Positions 9,222 through 17,747 of a stretch of 64,000 nucleotides of DNA are shown in pieces. Position 1 is the first letter of the stretch. Every line of letters starts with the position of its first letter. A program made the position numbers and the translations under genes. The notes beneath the pieces were generated by a model. That model made no database searches. It was not told where the DNA came from and saw only the letters and a program-made list of their open reading frames with translations. This DNA comes from Magnetospirillum sp. SS-4 (GTDB lineage: Bacteria; Pseudomonadota; Alphaproteobacteria; Rhodospirillales; Magnetospirillaceae), in contig NZ_CACVCH010000046.1 of assembly GCF_902729425.1 (NCBI RefSeq), forward strand, positions 31,248 to 95,247, given 5' to 3'.

Positions 9222-10381
9222 CCCTCATCTACGTCATCGCCGGCGAACCCTCGGGCGATCTGCTCGGCGGCCGTCTGATGGCCGCCCTGAAAAAGCGCGG
9301 CGGTGGGCGGGTGCGTTTCGCCGGCATCGGCGGCGAGGCCATGCGCGCCGAGGGGCTGGACAGTCTGTTCCCCATGTCGGAATTGTCGGTCATGGGGCTG
9401 GTGGAGGTGCTGCCGCGCCTGCCCAACATCTTCCGCCGCATCGGCCAGACCCTGGCCGACATCGAGGCGAAGCGGCCCGACGCGGTGCTGACCATCGATT
9501 CCTGGGGATTCACCGGCCGCATTCATGCCGGACTGAAGAAACGCGGTTCGAGCATCCGCCGCATCCACTACGTCGCTCCCATGGTGTGGGCCTGGAAGTC
9601 GGGACGGACCAGGACCCTGGCCCGCGTCCTCGACCTGCTGCTGACCTTGCTGCCCAACGAGCCGGAATGGTTCGAGAAGGAGGGCCTGCGCAGCGTCCAT
9701 GTCGGTCATCCGGTCATCGAGGGCGATGCCGGCAAGGGCGACGGCGCCGCCTTTCGCGCCCGTCACGGCATTCCAGCCGAGGCCAAGGTGGTCTGCGTGC
9801 TGCCCGGTTCCCGCCATTCCGAGACCGGGCGGCTGCTGAAGCCCTTCGCCGGGACGCTGGCCCTGTTGTCGGCGCGTCATCCCGGCCTGTGGGCGGTGGC
9901 GCCCACTGTGGAGACGGTGGCCGGCGAGGTCGCCGCCGCCGCCCGCTTCTGGCCCTGTCCCAACGTGGTCGTCCGTGGAACGGCGGAAAAGCACGACGCC
10001 TTCGCCGCCTGCGACGTCGCCCTGGCGGCATCGGGGACGGTGGCGCTGGAACTGGCCATGGCCGGGCTGCCGGCGGTGATCGCCTACAAGGTGTCCCGGC
10101 TGTCCGCCTTCATTGCCACCCGCTTCCTGGGGCTCAACCTCAAATTCGTCACCCTGGTCAACATCCTGGTGGACGAAAGGGTGATGCCGGAACTGCTTCA
10201 GGACGATTGCCGCCCCGATCGGCTGGCCGCGGCGGTGGAGCGTCTGCTGCTTGACGCCCCGGCGCGGCAGGCCCAGGTGGAAGGCGCGCGGCGCGCCCTG
10301 GTCAAGCTGGGTCTGGGCGGCGACAGTCCCAGCGCCAAGGCGGCCGCGACGGTGCTGGATTTCATCGGAGAGACCACATGA
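9218..10381 (+). CDS. lpxB: Lipid-A-disaccharide synthase LpxB
   Basis: LpxB is a GT-B glycosyltransferase (family GT19) that condenses lipid X with UDP-2,3-diacylglucosamine to form the lipid A disaccharide. The 387-residue protein starts YVIAGEPSGDLLGGRLM, the highly conserved N-terminal loop. It also carries IDSWGFTGRIHAGLKK, YVAPMVWAWKSGR and VLPGSRHSE. The nucleotide-sugar-binding segment is AASGTVALELAMAGLPAVIAY. ATGA overlaps couple it to lpxI upstream and to the glyoxalase gene downstream. Confidence 0.97.
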   Translation: MTLIYVIAGEPSGDLLGGRLMAALKKRGGGRVRFAGIGGEAMRAEGLDSLFPMSELSVMGLVEVLPRLPNIFRRIGQTLADIEAKRPDAVLTIDSWGFTGRIHAGLKKRGSSIRRIHYVAPMVWAWKSGRTRTLARVLDLLLTLLPNEPEWFEKEGLRSVHVGHPVIEGDAGKGDGAAFRARHGIPAEAKVVCVLPGSRHSETGRLLKPFAGTLALLSARHPGLWAVAPTVETVAGEVAAAARFWPCPNVVVRGTAEKHDAFAACDVALAASGTVALELAMAGLPAVIAYKVSRLSAFIATRFLGLNLKFVTLVNILVDERVMPELLQDDCRPDRLAAAVERLLLDAPARQAQVEGARRALVKLGLGGDSPSAKAAATVLDFIGETT

Positions 10382-10776
10382 ACGACAGCGGTTGGAAATT
10401 TCTGCACGCCATGATCCGGGTCGGCGACCTGGACCGGTCCATCGACTTCTACACCCGCCTGCTGGGCATGAAGCTGCTGCGTCGGCAGGATTATCCCGAG
10501 GGGCGCTTCACCCTGGCCTTTGTCGGCTATGGCGGCGAGGCGGACAATACCGTCGTCGAGCTGACCCATAACTGGGATACGCCGTCTTACGACCTGGGCG
10601 GCGGCTTCGGCCATCTCGCCCTGGGGGTTGGCGACATTCACGCCGCCTGCGCCCGGCTGGAATCCGAAGGCGCCAGGATCGTGCGGGCGCCAGGCCCCAT
10701 GAAGCACGGCTCGACCGTCATCGCCTTTGTCGAGGACCCGGACGGCTACCGGATCGAACTGATTCAAGGCAAGTAG
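10378..10776 (+). CDS. gloA: Lactoylglutathione lyase (glyoxalase I) family protein
   Basis: A 132-residue VOC-fold metalloenzyme, most likely converting the methylglyoxal-glutathione hemithioacetal to S-lactoylglutathione. Candidate metal ligands occur in the normal order: His10 (FLHAMIRVGDLDRS), Glu in NTVVELTHNW, His in GGFGHLALGV, and Glu in YRIELIQ near the C-terminus. The RSIDFYTRLLGMKLLR segment is typical of GlxI. It overlaps lpxB by four bases, so it is translated with the lipid A genes although there is no direct pathway link. The hpnI GTG start follows two bases after its stop. Confidence 0.92.
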   Translation: MNDSGWKFLHAMIRVGDLDRSIDFYTRLLGMKLLRRQDYPEGRFTLAFVGYGGEADNTVVELTHNWDTPSYDLGGGFGHLALGVGDIHAACARLESEGARIVRAPGPMKHGSTVIAFVEDPDGYRIELIQGK

Positions 10777-10777
10777 G

Positions 10778-11932
10778 GTGACGGACTGGAACGCCGGCGT
10801 CAGCGACATCGTCCTGCTGCTGCTTGCCCTGGCCGGTATCGTCTATCTGTCGTTGTCGCTGCGCCATGTCCTGGCGTTTCGGGAATGCGTCGCCGCCCCC
10901 GTGCCGGATGTGCTGCCGCCGCTGTCGGTGCTGAAGCCGTTGTGCGGGGCCGAACCCCGGCTGTACGAATGCCTGCGCTCGTTCTGCGATCAGGATTATC
11001 CCGATTTCGAGATCGTATTCGGGGTACGCGAGGGCGACGATCCCGCCGTGACGGTGGTCGAGCGGCTGCGGCGCGACTTTCCCGATCTTTCCATCACCCT
11101 GGTGAGCGACGGCCGGCTTCACGGCGCCAATCTCAAGATTGGCAACGTTCTCAACATCATGACGGCCTGCCGTCACGATCTGCTGCTGGTGTCGGACAGC
11201 GATGTCGAGGTGGGGCGCGACTGCTTCCGCGCCATGGTCGCCGACATGGCGCAATCCGATGTCGGGGCGGTCTCTTGCATCTACAAGGGGTATCCGACCC
11301 GAGGCTGGGTCTCGGTGCTGGGCGCGCTCAACATCAACGGCTGGATCGTGCCGTCGGTGCTGCTGGACCGGGCCTTGAACGGAGTCGATGCCAGCCTTGG
11401 CCCGGCCATGCTGCTGCGGCGCCAGGCGCTGGACGCCATTGGCGGATTCGAGGCGGTGGCCGACTACCTGGCCGAGGATCACGAGATCGGCGAAAGGCTG
11501 GCCGGGGCCGGCTGGGCCGTGCGGTTGTCCGCCCACACCGTTCACACCATGGTGCACGAGGAAAGCCTGTCCACCCTGTTCCGTCACGAGGTTCGCTGGG
11601 CCCATACCGTGCGGGCGGTGCGGCCGCTCGACCATCTGCTGACGGTGGTGACCTGCGTGCTGCCGTTGCTGCTGGCGCTGCATGTGTTCCATCCCACTTG
11701 GTGGGGGGGGCTGCTGCTGGGGCTGTACCTGCTGCTGCGGCTGGCGCTGGACCGGGCGGTGCGGGTCCGTTTCGCCATCGTGCGGCCGGCGCCGTTCTGG
11801 ATGGTGCCGTTGCGGGAAATCCTGTGCTTCGCGGTGTGGTTCTGGTCGATCTTCAGCCGCCGGGTGGTGTGGCGCGGCCAGCCCTACGCGCTGAAGCGCG
11901 GGGGGCGGCTGGTTCCGCTGGATCGGGGGTGA
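10778..11932 (+). CDS. hpnI: Hopanoid-modifying glycosyltransferase HpnI
   Basis: HpnI-type family 2 glycosyltransferases add N-acetylglucosamine to bacteriohopanetetrol; HpnK then deacetylates it. The 384-residue protein starts at a GTG just after the glyoxalase stop. An N-terminal membrane helix (residues ~10-27) precedes a ceramide-glucosyltransferase-like GT domain. The domain shows PLSVLKPLCGAEPRLYECL, FGVREGDDPA, a DXD-type DSDVEV and the HEVRWAHTVRAVRP (Q/RxxRW-like) element. Two or three C-terminal hydrophobic segments follow (LLTVVTCVLPLLLALHVF onwards). The HpnI assignment rests on this architecture and on hpnK lying about 1.2 kb away; a generic ceramide glucosyltransferase name is the fallback. 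Confidence 0.85.
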   Translation: MTDWNAGVSDIVLLLLALAGIVYLSLSLRHVLAFRECVAAPVPDVLPPLSVLKPLCGAEPRLYECLRSFCDQDYPDFEIVFGVREGDDPAVTVVERLRRDFPDLSITLVSDGRLHGANLKIGNVLNIMTACRHDLLLVSDSDVEVGRDCFRAMVADMAQSDVGAVSCIYKGYPTRGWVSVLGALNINGWIVPSVLLDRALNGVDASLGPAMLLRRQALDAIGGFEAVADYLAEDHEIGERLAGAGWAVRLSAHTVHTMVHEESLSTLFRHEVRWAHTVRAVRPLDHLLTVVTCVLPLLLALHVFHPTWWGGLLLGLYLLLRLALDRAVRVRFAIVRPAPFWMVPLREILCFAVWFWSIFSRRVVWRGQPYALKRGGRLVPLDRG

Positions 11933-11939
11933 GCCGGCG

Positions 11940-13100
11940 TCACTCCCCGATCAGCCGGCCGCCATTCCAGCGGCGGACCAGATGCCAGGCCAGCGCCGCC
12001 GAGCCCGCCGACAGGGCGGCCATGGCGAGGAAGGAGCTTCCGCCGCCCCGTTCGTACAGGAATCCGCCCAGCGGCGTCATCAGGCCGGGGGCCAGTCCGA
12101 CCGCGATGGCGGCGTAAAGCCCCTGGGCGCGCACCGACAGCGAATGCGGCACGGCGCGCTGGATGAAATGCATGGCGCCCAGGTGGGCGCAGCCGAAGGT
12201 GGCGGCGTGGAGGATCTGTGCGGCGGCGACCCAGGCGATGTCGGCGGTGATTCCCAAGATGGCCCAGCGCAGGGCGCCGCCCAGGGCGGCGGCCAGCAGA
12301 AGCCGGGCCGGGCCAAATCTGGCCACCACCCGTCCGCTGAAGGCGAACAGGATGATCTCGGCCACCACGCCCTCGGACCACAGCAGGCCGATGGCCCAGT
12401 CGGACAGGCCGGAGGCCTTCCAGTGGATGGAGGCGAAGGCATAATAGACGGTGTGGCCGGCCTGGTTCAGCGAGGCGGCGGCCAGGAACAGCAGGAAGAC
12501 GCCGCTGGCCAGCAGCGGCCGCAGCGGTGGCGGCGGTTCGTCCCTGGGCGGAACCCGGGTGTCTGGCACCATGGCGCAGGTGACGGCGGTCAGGCCCAGC
12601 AGCCCGGCGACCAGCCAGGGCACCGACGCCACCGGCCAGTCGGTCAGCGCTTTGCCCATCAAGGTGGCGGCGGCGATGAACGACAGCGACCCCCACAGCC
12701 GCACCCGGCCGTAATCCAGCCGGTGGTTCTGGACCACCATCATCGACAGTGAATCGCCCACCGGCATCAGGCTGGTGAAAGGAAAGATGGCCAGAACGGT
12801 GACGGCCAGCAGGGCGGGAAAGCCCTGGACGGCGGGAAACAGCAGCCACAGCAGGGTCGCCGCCACCGCCAGGATCAGCATCGGCCGCTTGCGGTCGCCG
12901 CGATGGTCGACCCAATGCCCGACCAGCGGGGTTGCCACCAGCCGGGTCAGGTAGCCGGCGGCGACCAGCAGGCCGATCTCGGTGGGGCCGAGGCCTTGAT
13001 CCTTCAGCCATAGCGGCCAGAACGGGATGTGGATGCCGACGGCGGCGAAGATGGCGGCGTAGAACGCTGCCAACCGGATGGCGGCGGAGCGGCGGGTCAT
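11940..13100 (-). CDS. MFS transporter, HcaT/3-phenylpropionate permease-like
   Basis: A 386-residue major facilitator protein with about twelve hydrophobic segments. Its N-terminus (AAFYAAIFAAVGIHIPFWPLWLKDQGL) and the loop GHWVDHRGDRKRPMLI are typical of the MFS_1-like group that includes HcaT. The ATG at 13100 overlaps the stop of hpnK in an ATGA, so the two are translationally coupled, with hpnK first. It ends seven bases from the end of hpnI on the opposite strand. The substrate is unknown. Its place between hpnI and hpnK suggests, but does not prove, a role in export or handling of hopanoids or their sugar head groups. Confidence 0.85.
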   Translation of the reverse strand: MTRRSAAIRLAAFYAAIFAAVGIHIPFWPLWLKDQGLGPTEIGLLVAAGYLTRLVATPLVGHWVDHRGDRKRPMLILAVAATLLWLLFPAVQGFPALLAVTVLAIFPFTSLMPVGDSLSMMVVQNHRLDYGRVRLWGSLSFIAAATLMGKALTDWPVASVPWLVAGLLGLTAVTCAMVPDTRVPPRDEPPPPLRPLLASGVFLLFLAAASLNQAGHTVYYAFASIHWKASGLSDWAIGLLWSEGVVAEIILFAFSGRVVARFGPARLLLAAALGGALRWAILGITADIAWVAAAQILHAATFGCAHLGAMHFIQRAVPHSLSVRAQGLYAAIAVGLAPGLMTPLGGFLYERGGGSSFLAMAALSAGSAALAWHLVRRWNGGRLIGE

Positions 13101-13930
13101 AGGGATGCCAGCGCGATTCCCCGCCGGTCCAAGGATTCCAGGCAGTCGTCGGAGGCGAGGAAGCGGTATTCCACCTCGCGTTGCCCGGTCAGCCATTCGC
13201 AGGCTTTCAGCGCCTCGTCGACCAGGCCGGGATGGCACATGACCAGGGTGGCGGGGCCGGGGGCATCGGTGAAGACGCGGAACAGCTCGGCATAGGGCAC
13301 CTTGCCGGAAAAGTCGTAGACTCCCCGGAAACTGCGGTTGTGGGGAATGCCGGCGGTCTTCAGCATCCGGCGGAACCGCAGTCCCAGCAGGGCGATGATG
13401 GTGGCGCGCACCGGATCGATGCCCCGGCCCAGGATGGCGACGGGGTTTTCCCAGCACGACCGCACCCAGCCGCCGCCGGGTTTCAGGCGACGGCGCCAGA
13501 TATCCAGCACCGCGTCGCGGATGATGGGCAACTGGTGGACGTGATGGTGGCCGTCAAGAAAGTCGGGCGGGCGGCCCATGGCGGCCTCGAACGCCTCCAC
13601 CTGCCGCTCCAGTTCGGCCTTGATCTCGGCGGCGTCCAGGCGGCGCAGCAACGACCGCTTGACCAGGGCGCCGATTCCGGGCAGCCGGCCGTCGGGGGCA
13701 AGATCGGGCATTTCCCCGATGGGGGCGTGATCGGTCAGCATCAGATGGACGCCGAACTGGGCCTTGCCTTCCAGTGGCTTCAGCAGGGCGGCCTCGTCCG
13801 GCCAGAACCGGCTGGCGGTCATGCAGCCGGTGGCCTGAAGCCGGCCGGCCGCGATCAGGGCGCGGATGGCGCGGCCCAGTCCGGGGGCAAGGCCGTAATC
13901 GTCGGCGCAAAGGGTGATGCTGGCGGTCAT
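13097..13930 (-). CDS. hpnK: Hopanoid-associated sugar deacetylase HpnK (YdjC/ChbG family)
   Basis: HpnK removes the acetyl group from N-acetylglucosaminyl-bacteriohopanetetrol, giving glucosaminyl-BHT. The ATG at 13930 gives 277 residues beginning MTASITLCADDYGLAPGLG. The ADDYG motif supplies the catalytic and metal-binding Asp pair of YdjC-type deacetylases. GVHLMLTDHAPI and DGHHHVHQLPIIRDAVL carry further metal-binding His residues. An upstream in-frame TTG (13966) lacks a better ribosome site and adds a Pro-rich stretch, so it was not chosen. The gene leads a two-gene minus operon with the MFS transporter, and hpnI lies just beyond on the other strand. Confidence 0.85.
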   Translation of the reverse strand: MTASITLCADDYGLAPGLGRAIRALIAAGRLQATGCMTASRFWPDEAALLKPLEGKAQFGVHLMLTDHAPIGEMPDLAPDGRLPGIGALVKRSLLRRLDAAEIKAELERQVEAFEAAMGRPPDFLDGHHHVHQLPIIRDAVLDIWRRRLKPGGGWVRSCWENPVAILGRGIDPVRATIIALLGLRFRRMLKTAGIPHNRSFRGVYDFSGKVPYAELFRVFTDAPGPATLVMCHPGLVDEALKACEWLTGQREVEYRFLASDDCLESLDRRGIALASL

Positions 13931-13994
13931 GGCCGGAGGATAGGCCGCCGGGGGGAGAGGGCGCAAGCCGCCCGCGTGCGCCGGGCGGCCCTGG

Positions 13995-14264
13995 TTATTT
14001 CATGCCTTGCGATACCGCCAGATGGGTCAGCCAGCCGATCGAGGACGAGGTTGCCGCCGACACCGAGGTGTTGCCGCCCGCGCCGCCCTGGCGGGTGCCG
14101 TCGATGGTGGTGGCCTTGTTCTTGTCGGGCAGGTCCATGGGACCGAAGGCGTGGGTGGCGAAAGCGCTGGCCGGGCCGGTCCTGGCCGGGCGGGTGTCAT
14201 GGCTGGCGGGGTCGTCCTTGCGGTTCAGCAGCAGGTGCGAGGTGCCGACGGTGGTGACTTGCAT
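13995..14264 (-). CDS. Small hypothetical protein, 89 residues
   Basis: A small polar protein starting MQVTTVGTSHLLLNRKDD and ending in a Ser/Gly-rich segment with SIGWLTHLAVSQGMK. No family is recognised, and there is no clear signal peptide or membrane segment. Support for it being a gene is a GGAGA ribosome site eight bases before the ATG at 14264, together with its position in an otherwise empty gap. It lies upstream of hpnK on the same strand (64 bases to the hpnK start) and diverges from the DUF4170 gene. Function unknown. Confidence 0.6.
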   Translation of the reverse strand: MQVTTVGTSHLLLNRKDDPASHDTRPARTGPASAFATHAFGPMDLPDKNKATTIDGTRQGGAGGNTSVSAATSSSIGWLTHLAVSQGMK

Positions 14265-14462
14265 TGTCGTTCTCCAATGGAGAGGGCCTGCCGCTGCCGA
14301 TGCACGGGGCGTGCCATGCCGTCAGGCGCGGAAATCCTGGATTTCCACACCGCAAGGGGCGGCAAATCCTGCCGGGCGGCCATGTTCCAAAGGACATTCC
14401 TTCCCGGCGGCCGATGGGGTATAAGCACGCCGCCGCACTTCTTCGGACGGGAAACATCCCCC

Positions 14463-14864
14463 ATGGCCAAGATCTACTTTGTCGTCGGCGGCGAATATGC
14501 CGACACGTCGTTCACCATCATCGCCCCCGGCCATGCCGAGGAGCGCTTCGGCCCCTTCGACGAGCAGGAAGCCCATATCTGCTGGCGGGCGTTGACCGGC
14601 AAGTCGGTGGACAACGCCATGGTGCGCTATTTCATCCGTTCCACCGAGGAGGTGTCGGACGAGACCTGGTACGTGGTGGGCGGCGAATACGCCGACACCA
14701 CTTTCCAGACCATCGCGCCGGGGCGCCGGCAGGAGGTGCACGGGCCGTTCACCCGCAAGGACGCCATGGAAAAATGGCGTGAATTGACCGGCAAGACCGT
14801 CGACAGCGCCATGACCCGCTTCGACCTTTGCACCGACACGGAGCTGAAGCGGCGCCAGTCGTAA
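14463..14864 (+). CDS. Tandem DUF4170 protein
   Basis: A 133-residue cytosolic protein made of two copies of the short DUF4170 unit. Copy one (residues ~4-65) starts YFVVGGEYADTSFTIIAPG and copy two (~70-130) starts YVVGGEYADTTFQTIAPG. Both have a GPF(D/T)xx(E/D)A segment, a W-R-x-L-T-G-K and a VD(N/S)AM ending. The family is a conserved alphaproteobacterial one of unknown function, usually as a single unit, so the internal duplication is notable. The ATG follows an upstream region free of other genes; the preceding gene is divergent. No promoter was recognised with confidence. Confidence 0.8.
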   Translation: MAKIYFVVGGEYADTSFTIIAPGHAEERFGPFDEQEAHICWRALTGKSVDNAMVRYFIRSTEEVSDETWYVVGGEYADTTFQTIAPGRRQEVHGPFTRKDAMEKWRELTGKTVDSAMTRFDLCTDTELKRRQS

Positions 14865-14891
14865 CGAAGACCAAGAGAGAGGAGGACCGTC

Positions 14892-15224
14892 GTGAATCAT
14901 TATCCCAACAAGTACCACGCCTTCATCTGCGCCCAGAGCCGTCCCGAGGGACATCCGCGCGGCTGCTGCTCCAGCAAGGGCGGCGGCCAGCCGCTGTTCC
15001 AGCACCTGATGGGCAAGATGAGCGAACTGAACCTGTGGGAGGCGGGCATCAGCGTCGCTTCCAGTTCGTGTCTGGGCTTTTGCAAGGCCGGCCCGCTGAT
15101 GGTGGTCTATCCCCAGGGCGTCTGGTACAAGGTCCAGACCACGGCCGATATCGACGAGATCGTCGCGTCCCACTTCGTCAAGGACGTGCCGGTCGAGCGC
15201 CTGATGGTCACTCCCGGCAAGTAG
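14892..15224 (+). CDS. Thioredoxin-like [2Fe-2S] ferredoxin
   Basis: A 110-residue (2Fe-2S) ferredoxin of the thioredoxin-like family. Candidate cluster ligands are the Cys in FICAQ, one of the pair in RGCCSSKGG, and the pair in SSSCLGFCKAGP (CxxxC), the usual spacing for this group. It starts at a GTG (14892) with a GAGGAC ribosome site nearby, 27 bases after the DUF4170 stop, so the two may be co-transcribed. Its last 17 bases overlap the end of the histidine kinase gene on the opposite strand. It probably acts as a low-molecular-weight electron carrier or in cluster handling; the partner is unknown. Confidence 0.88.
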   Translation: MNHYPNKYHAFICAQSRPEGHPRGCCSSKGGGQPLFQHLMGKMSELNLWEAGISVASSSCLGFCKAGPLMVVYPQGVWYKVQTTADIDEIVASHFVKDVPVERLMVTPGK

Positions 15225-16677
15225 GGGCGGTTTCCGGATTCGCGCGGTCCTTTTCATCTGCGTGAATCCGGCCGCTTCTGGCGTCGGCCTTATCGGCCTT
15301 GTCGGCATGGCGGGCGAAGACGAGGCGGACGATCAGGCCGGGGGCGTTGTCGTCCAGCACCAGCCGCGCCCCGTGAAGCCGCACCACCGCCTGGACCAGC
15401 GACAGCCCCAGGCCGTTGCCGGGGGTCGAGCGGGTCGAATCCAGGCGGATGAAACGTTCCAGAACCCGTTCCCGCGATTCCTCCGGAATGCCGGGGCCTG
15501 AATCGGTGACCGTCAGTTCCACCGTGCCGTCCTCGCCCGCGGCGACGCCGACCGCCACATGGCCGCCCGCCGGGGTGTATTTGACGGCGTTGTCCACCAG
15601 ATTGGCCATGGCCTGGAACAGCAGGTGGCGGTCACCCCGGACCCGCAGGTCCGGCTCGGCCCGGCAGGTCAGTTCCACCTCCTTTTCCTCGGCCAGCGGT
15701 TCGTAAAGCTCGACCGCGTCCTCGGCGAGGCGCGACAGGTCCAGGCTTTCCAGGCGTTCCAGCCGTGCCGCCGATTCCGCGTGCGAGATGGTCAGGATGG
15801 CGCTGAAGGTGGCCAGCAGGTTGTCGGCCTCGGCCAGGGTCTCTTCCAGCGTCCGGCGGAATCCTTCGCAATCGGGCGGTCCCAGCAGCGCCAGGTCGAT
15901 GCGCGACCGCAGCCGGTTCAGCGGCGTGCGCAGGTCGTGGGCGATGTTGTCCGAGACGGTGCGGATGCCTTCCAGCAGCCGTTCCAGCTCGTCCATCATC
16001 TCGTTGAAGCTTTCCGCCAGCGAGTCGAACTCGTCGCCGGTCCCCGACAGCGCCATGCGCTGGCTCATGTCGCCGCCGAAGATGCTGCGCGCCGTGCGGC
16101 TCATTTCCTCGACCCGCTGCAACAGGTGGCGGCTGGTGAAGTAGCCGCCGACCACGCCCAGCAGGATGGTGACGGCGAGACCCCAGCCCAGCGCCCGGTT
16201 GATGGCCGATTTGACCCGCTTGGCGTCGGCTAGCGATCGTCCCACCAGCAGGCGGTAGCCGTCGGCCAGTTCGTAGGCCCTGGCCATCACCTCGAATCCC
16301 GGCCCGATGCCGCCCAGCGGCAGAATGCGAAAGCGCACCCAGCCGAGCTGGCTGCCGACCTCGGCCGGCCACGCCCGCAGATTGCCGGCCAGTGGCGAGC
16401 CGTCCAGGCCCATCAGCAGATAGGAGACGCGGCCCTCCACATCCTGGCGGGTGCGCTGGCCGATCACGTCGGCCAGCCCCACCAGGTCGCGGTCCCGATA
16501 GACTTCGGCCAGACCGGTGGCCTCGGCCTCGACCGTTTCCTGCACCTGCCATTCGATGAACATGGTGGTGCTCCACGACACCAGCATCAGCAGGGCCATG
16601 GCCGATATGGTGAAGATGGCGAGATAGCTCAGCGCCAGACGGAAGGTGGTGGTGCGAAGAAGGCTAGCGGGCTGCAC
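15208..16677 (-). CDS. Two-component sensor histidine kinase
   Basis: A 489-residue membrane sensor kinase. A transmembrane helix at about residues 13-35 is followed by a periplasmic domain of ~130 residues and a second helix (ALGWGLAVTILLGVVGGYFTS). A HAMP linker comes next, then a HisKA domain with phospho-acceptor His247 in IAHDLRTPLNRL. The ATPase domain has an N-box (ANLVDNAVKY), G1 (VTDSGPGIP) and G2 (GNGLGLSLVQAVV). It starts with GTG inside the last bases of the upstream response regulator (14-base overlap), so the pair is coupled. The C-terminal tail is rich in Lys, Asp and Ala. The stimulus is unknown. Confidence 0.93.
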   Translation of the reverse strand: MQPASLLRTTTFRLALSYLAIFTISAMALLMLVSWSTTMFIEWQVQETVEAEATGLAEVYRDRDLVGLADVIGQRTRQDVEGRVSYLLMGLDGSPLAGNLRAWPAEVGSQLGWVRFRILPLGGIGPGFEVMARAYELADGYRLLVGRSLADAKRVKSAINRALGWGLAVTILLGVVGGYFTSRHLLQRVEEMSRTARSIFGGDMSQRMALSGTGDEFDSLAESFNEMMDELERLLEGIRTVSDNIAHDLRTPLNRLRSRIDLALLGPPDCEGFRRTLEETLAEADNLLATFSAILTISHAESAARLERLESLDLSRLAEDAVELYEPLAEEKEVELTCRAEPDLRVRGDRHLLFQAMANLVDNAVKYTPAGGHVAVGVAAGEDGTVELTVTDSGPGIPEESRERVLERFIRLDSTRSTPGNGLGLSLVQAVVRLHGARLVLDDNAPGLIVRLVFARHADKADKADARSGRIHADEKDRANPETAPTCRE

Positions 16678-17341
16678 GAAGGGTGTATCCGGCGCCCCTG
16701 ACCGTGTGAATCAGCGGCGGGTCGAAATCCTTGTCCACCTTCTGGCGCAGCCGGCTGATATGCACGTCGATCAGGTTGGTCTGGGGGTCGAAATGGTATT
16801 CCCAGACATTTTCCAGCAGCATGGTTCGCGTCACCACCTGACCGGCGTAGCGCATCAGGTATTCCAGCAGCCTGAACTCGCGCGGCTGAAGGTCGATGGT
16901 CTGGCCGCCGCGCTGAACCGTGCGGGCCAGCAGGTCCATTTCCAGGTCCTCCACCTTCAGGCGGGTTTCCGGCTGGGCCGCCGACACCCGCCGCGCCAGC
17001 GCCTCGATGCGGGCCAGCAATTCGGCGAAGGCGTAGGGCTTGACCAGATAATCGTCGCCGCCGGCCTTCAGGCCGCGGACCCGGTCGTCGACCTTGCCCA
17101 GCGCCGACAGCACCAGCACCGGCGTGGTGTTGCCGTCGGCGCGGATCGCCTGGATGATCGCCAGTCCGTCGATGCCGGGCAGCATGCGGTCCACCACCAT
17201 GGCGTCCCAGCGTTCCGAGGTGGCGAGGAACAGCCCGTCGGTGCCGGTGGCGGCATGGTCGACCACATGGCCGGCCTCGCGCAGGCCCTTGGCCATGTAG
17301 GCGGCGGCCTCGTTGTCGTCTTCGATCAGCAGGATGCGCAT
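16664..17341 (-). CDS. OmpR-family response regulator
   Basis: A 225-residue DNA-binding response regulator. The ATG at 17341 starts MRILLIEDDNEAAAYMAKGL; the frame is open further upstream but the extra stretch is Arg/Pro-rich and unlike the family. The receiver domain has acidic residues at 7-9, phospho-acceptor Asp51 (VVDRMLPGIDG), a Ser (VLSALG) and Lys (YLVKPY). A winged-helix domain with the DLQPREFRLLEYLMR and LIDVHISRLRQKVD elements forms the C-terminal half. It is the first gene of the pair with the histidine kinase. An imperfect inverted repeat (ACCGCA/TGCGGT, 17619-17639) lies about 280 bases upstream. Confidence 0.94.
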   Translation of the reverse strand: MRILLIEDDNEAAAYMAKGLREAGHVVDHAATGTDGLFLATSERWDAMVVDRMLPGIDGLAIIQAIRADGNTTPVLVLSALGKVDDRVRGLKAGGDDYLVKPYAFAELLARIEALARRVSAAQPETRLKVEDLEMDLLARTVQRGGQTIDLQPREFRLLEYLMRYAGQVVTRTMLLENVWEYHFDPQTNLIDVHISRLRQKVDKDFDPPLIHTVRGAGYTLRAAR

Positions 17342-17398
17342 ATGAACTTCAACCCTCTCGTCGCAGCCGACCTTAACGTCTTCCCTTCCCACGGAAAA

Positions 17399-17429
17399 GC
17401 CCCCGCGCCAGGGGGGGGAGCGCGGGGGC
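17399..17429 (-). terminator. Bidirectional intrinsic terminator
   Basis: A perfect 10-base-pair GC-rich stem (17399-17408 with 17420-17429) and an 11-base loop. It is followed by five T on the + strand (17431-17435) and by four T on the minus strand (complement of 17395-17398). It lies downstream of the minus-strand nucleoside phosphorylase gene and just upstream of the response regulator start. Its likely job is to stop transcription from the phosphorylase side before the two-component pair. Confidence 0.8.
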
Positions 17430-17436
17430 CTTTTTC

Positions 17437-17747
17437 CGGTGTCCGGACGCGGGGGGAATACGTCCGTCGTGGAGTCGCGTCCGCCTCGGGGGGAACGAGA
17501 GGGACACGGCGGCGGGGAGTTCGGATCCGCCGGGTTCGAACGGCACCGGCAGGGAGCGCAAACTTGCCGCCGAGCCACCGTTCCAACCTTATGATGGGAT
17601 CATGCCACCGGCAGGATTACCGCATCATTTCGCTGCGGTTAAGCTTTGGTAATGATCGGGATGGCCATTTCTCTTCTCTATGCCGGCTTCAGCCAGGACA
17701 CCGGCCAGGGCGATATCGCCGTCACGGTCGGCTTTGGCGTTGCAGGA
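17437..17747. other. Intergenic stretch without a recognised gene
   Basis: Together with 17342-17398 this makes a gap of about 400 bases between the response regulator and the nucleoside phosphorylase. Open frames here have Arg/Pro-rich compositions typical of antisense reading and no ribosome site. It probably holds the promoter and leader of the response regulator operon. The only structure seen is the imperfect inverted repeat at 17619-17639 next to an AT-richer stretch (TTAAGCTTTGGTAATGAT). Confidence 0.5.
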
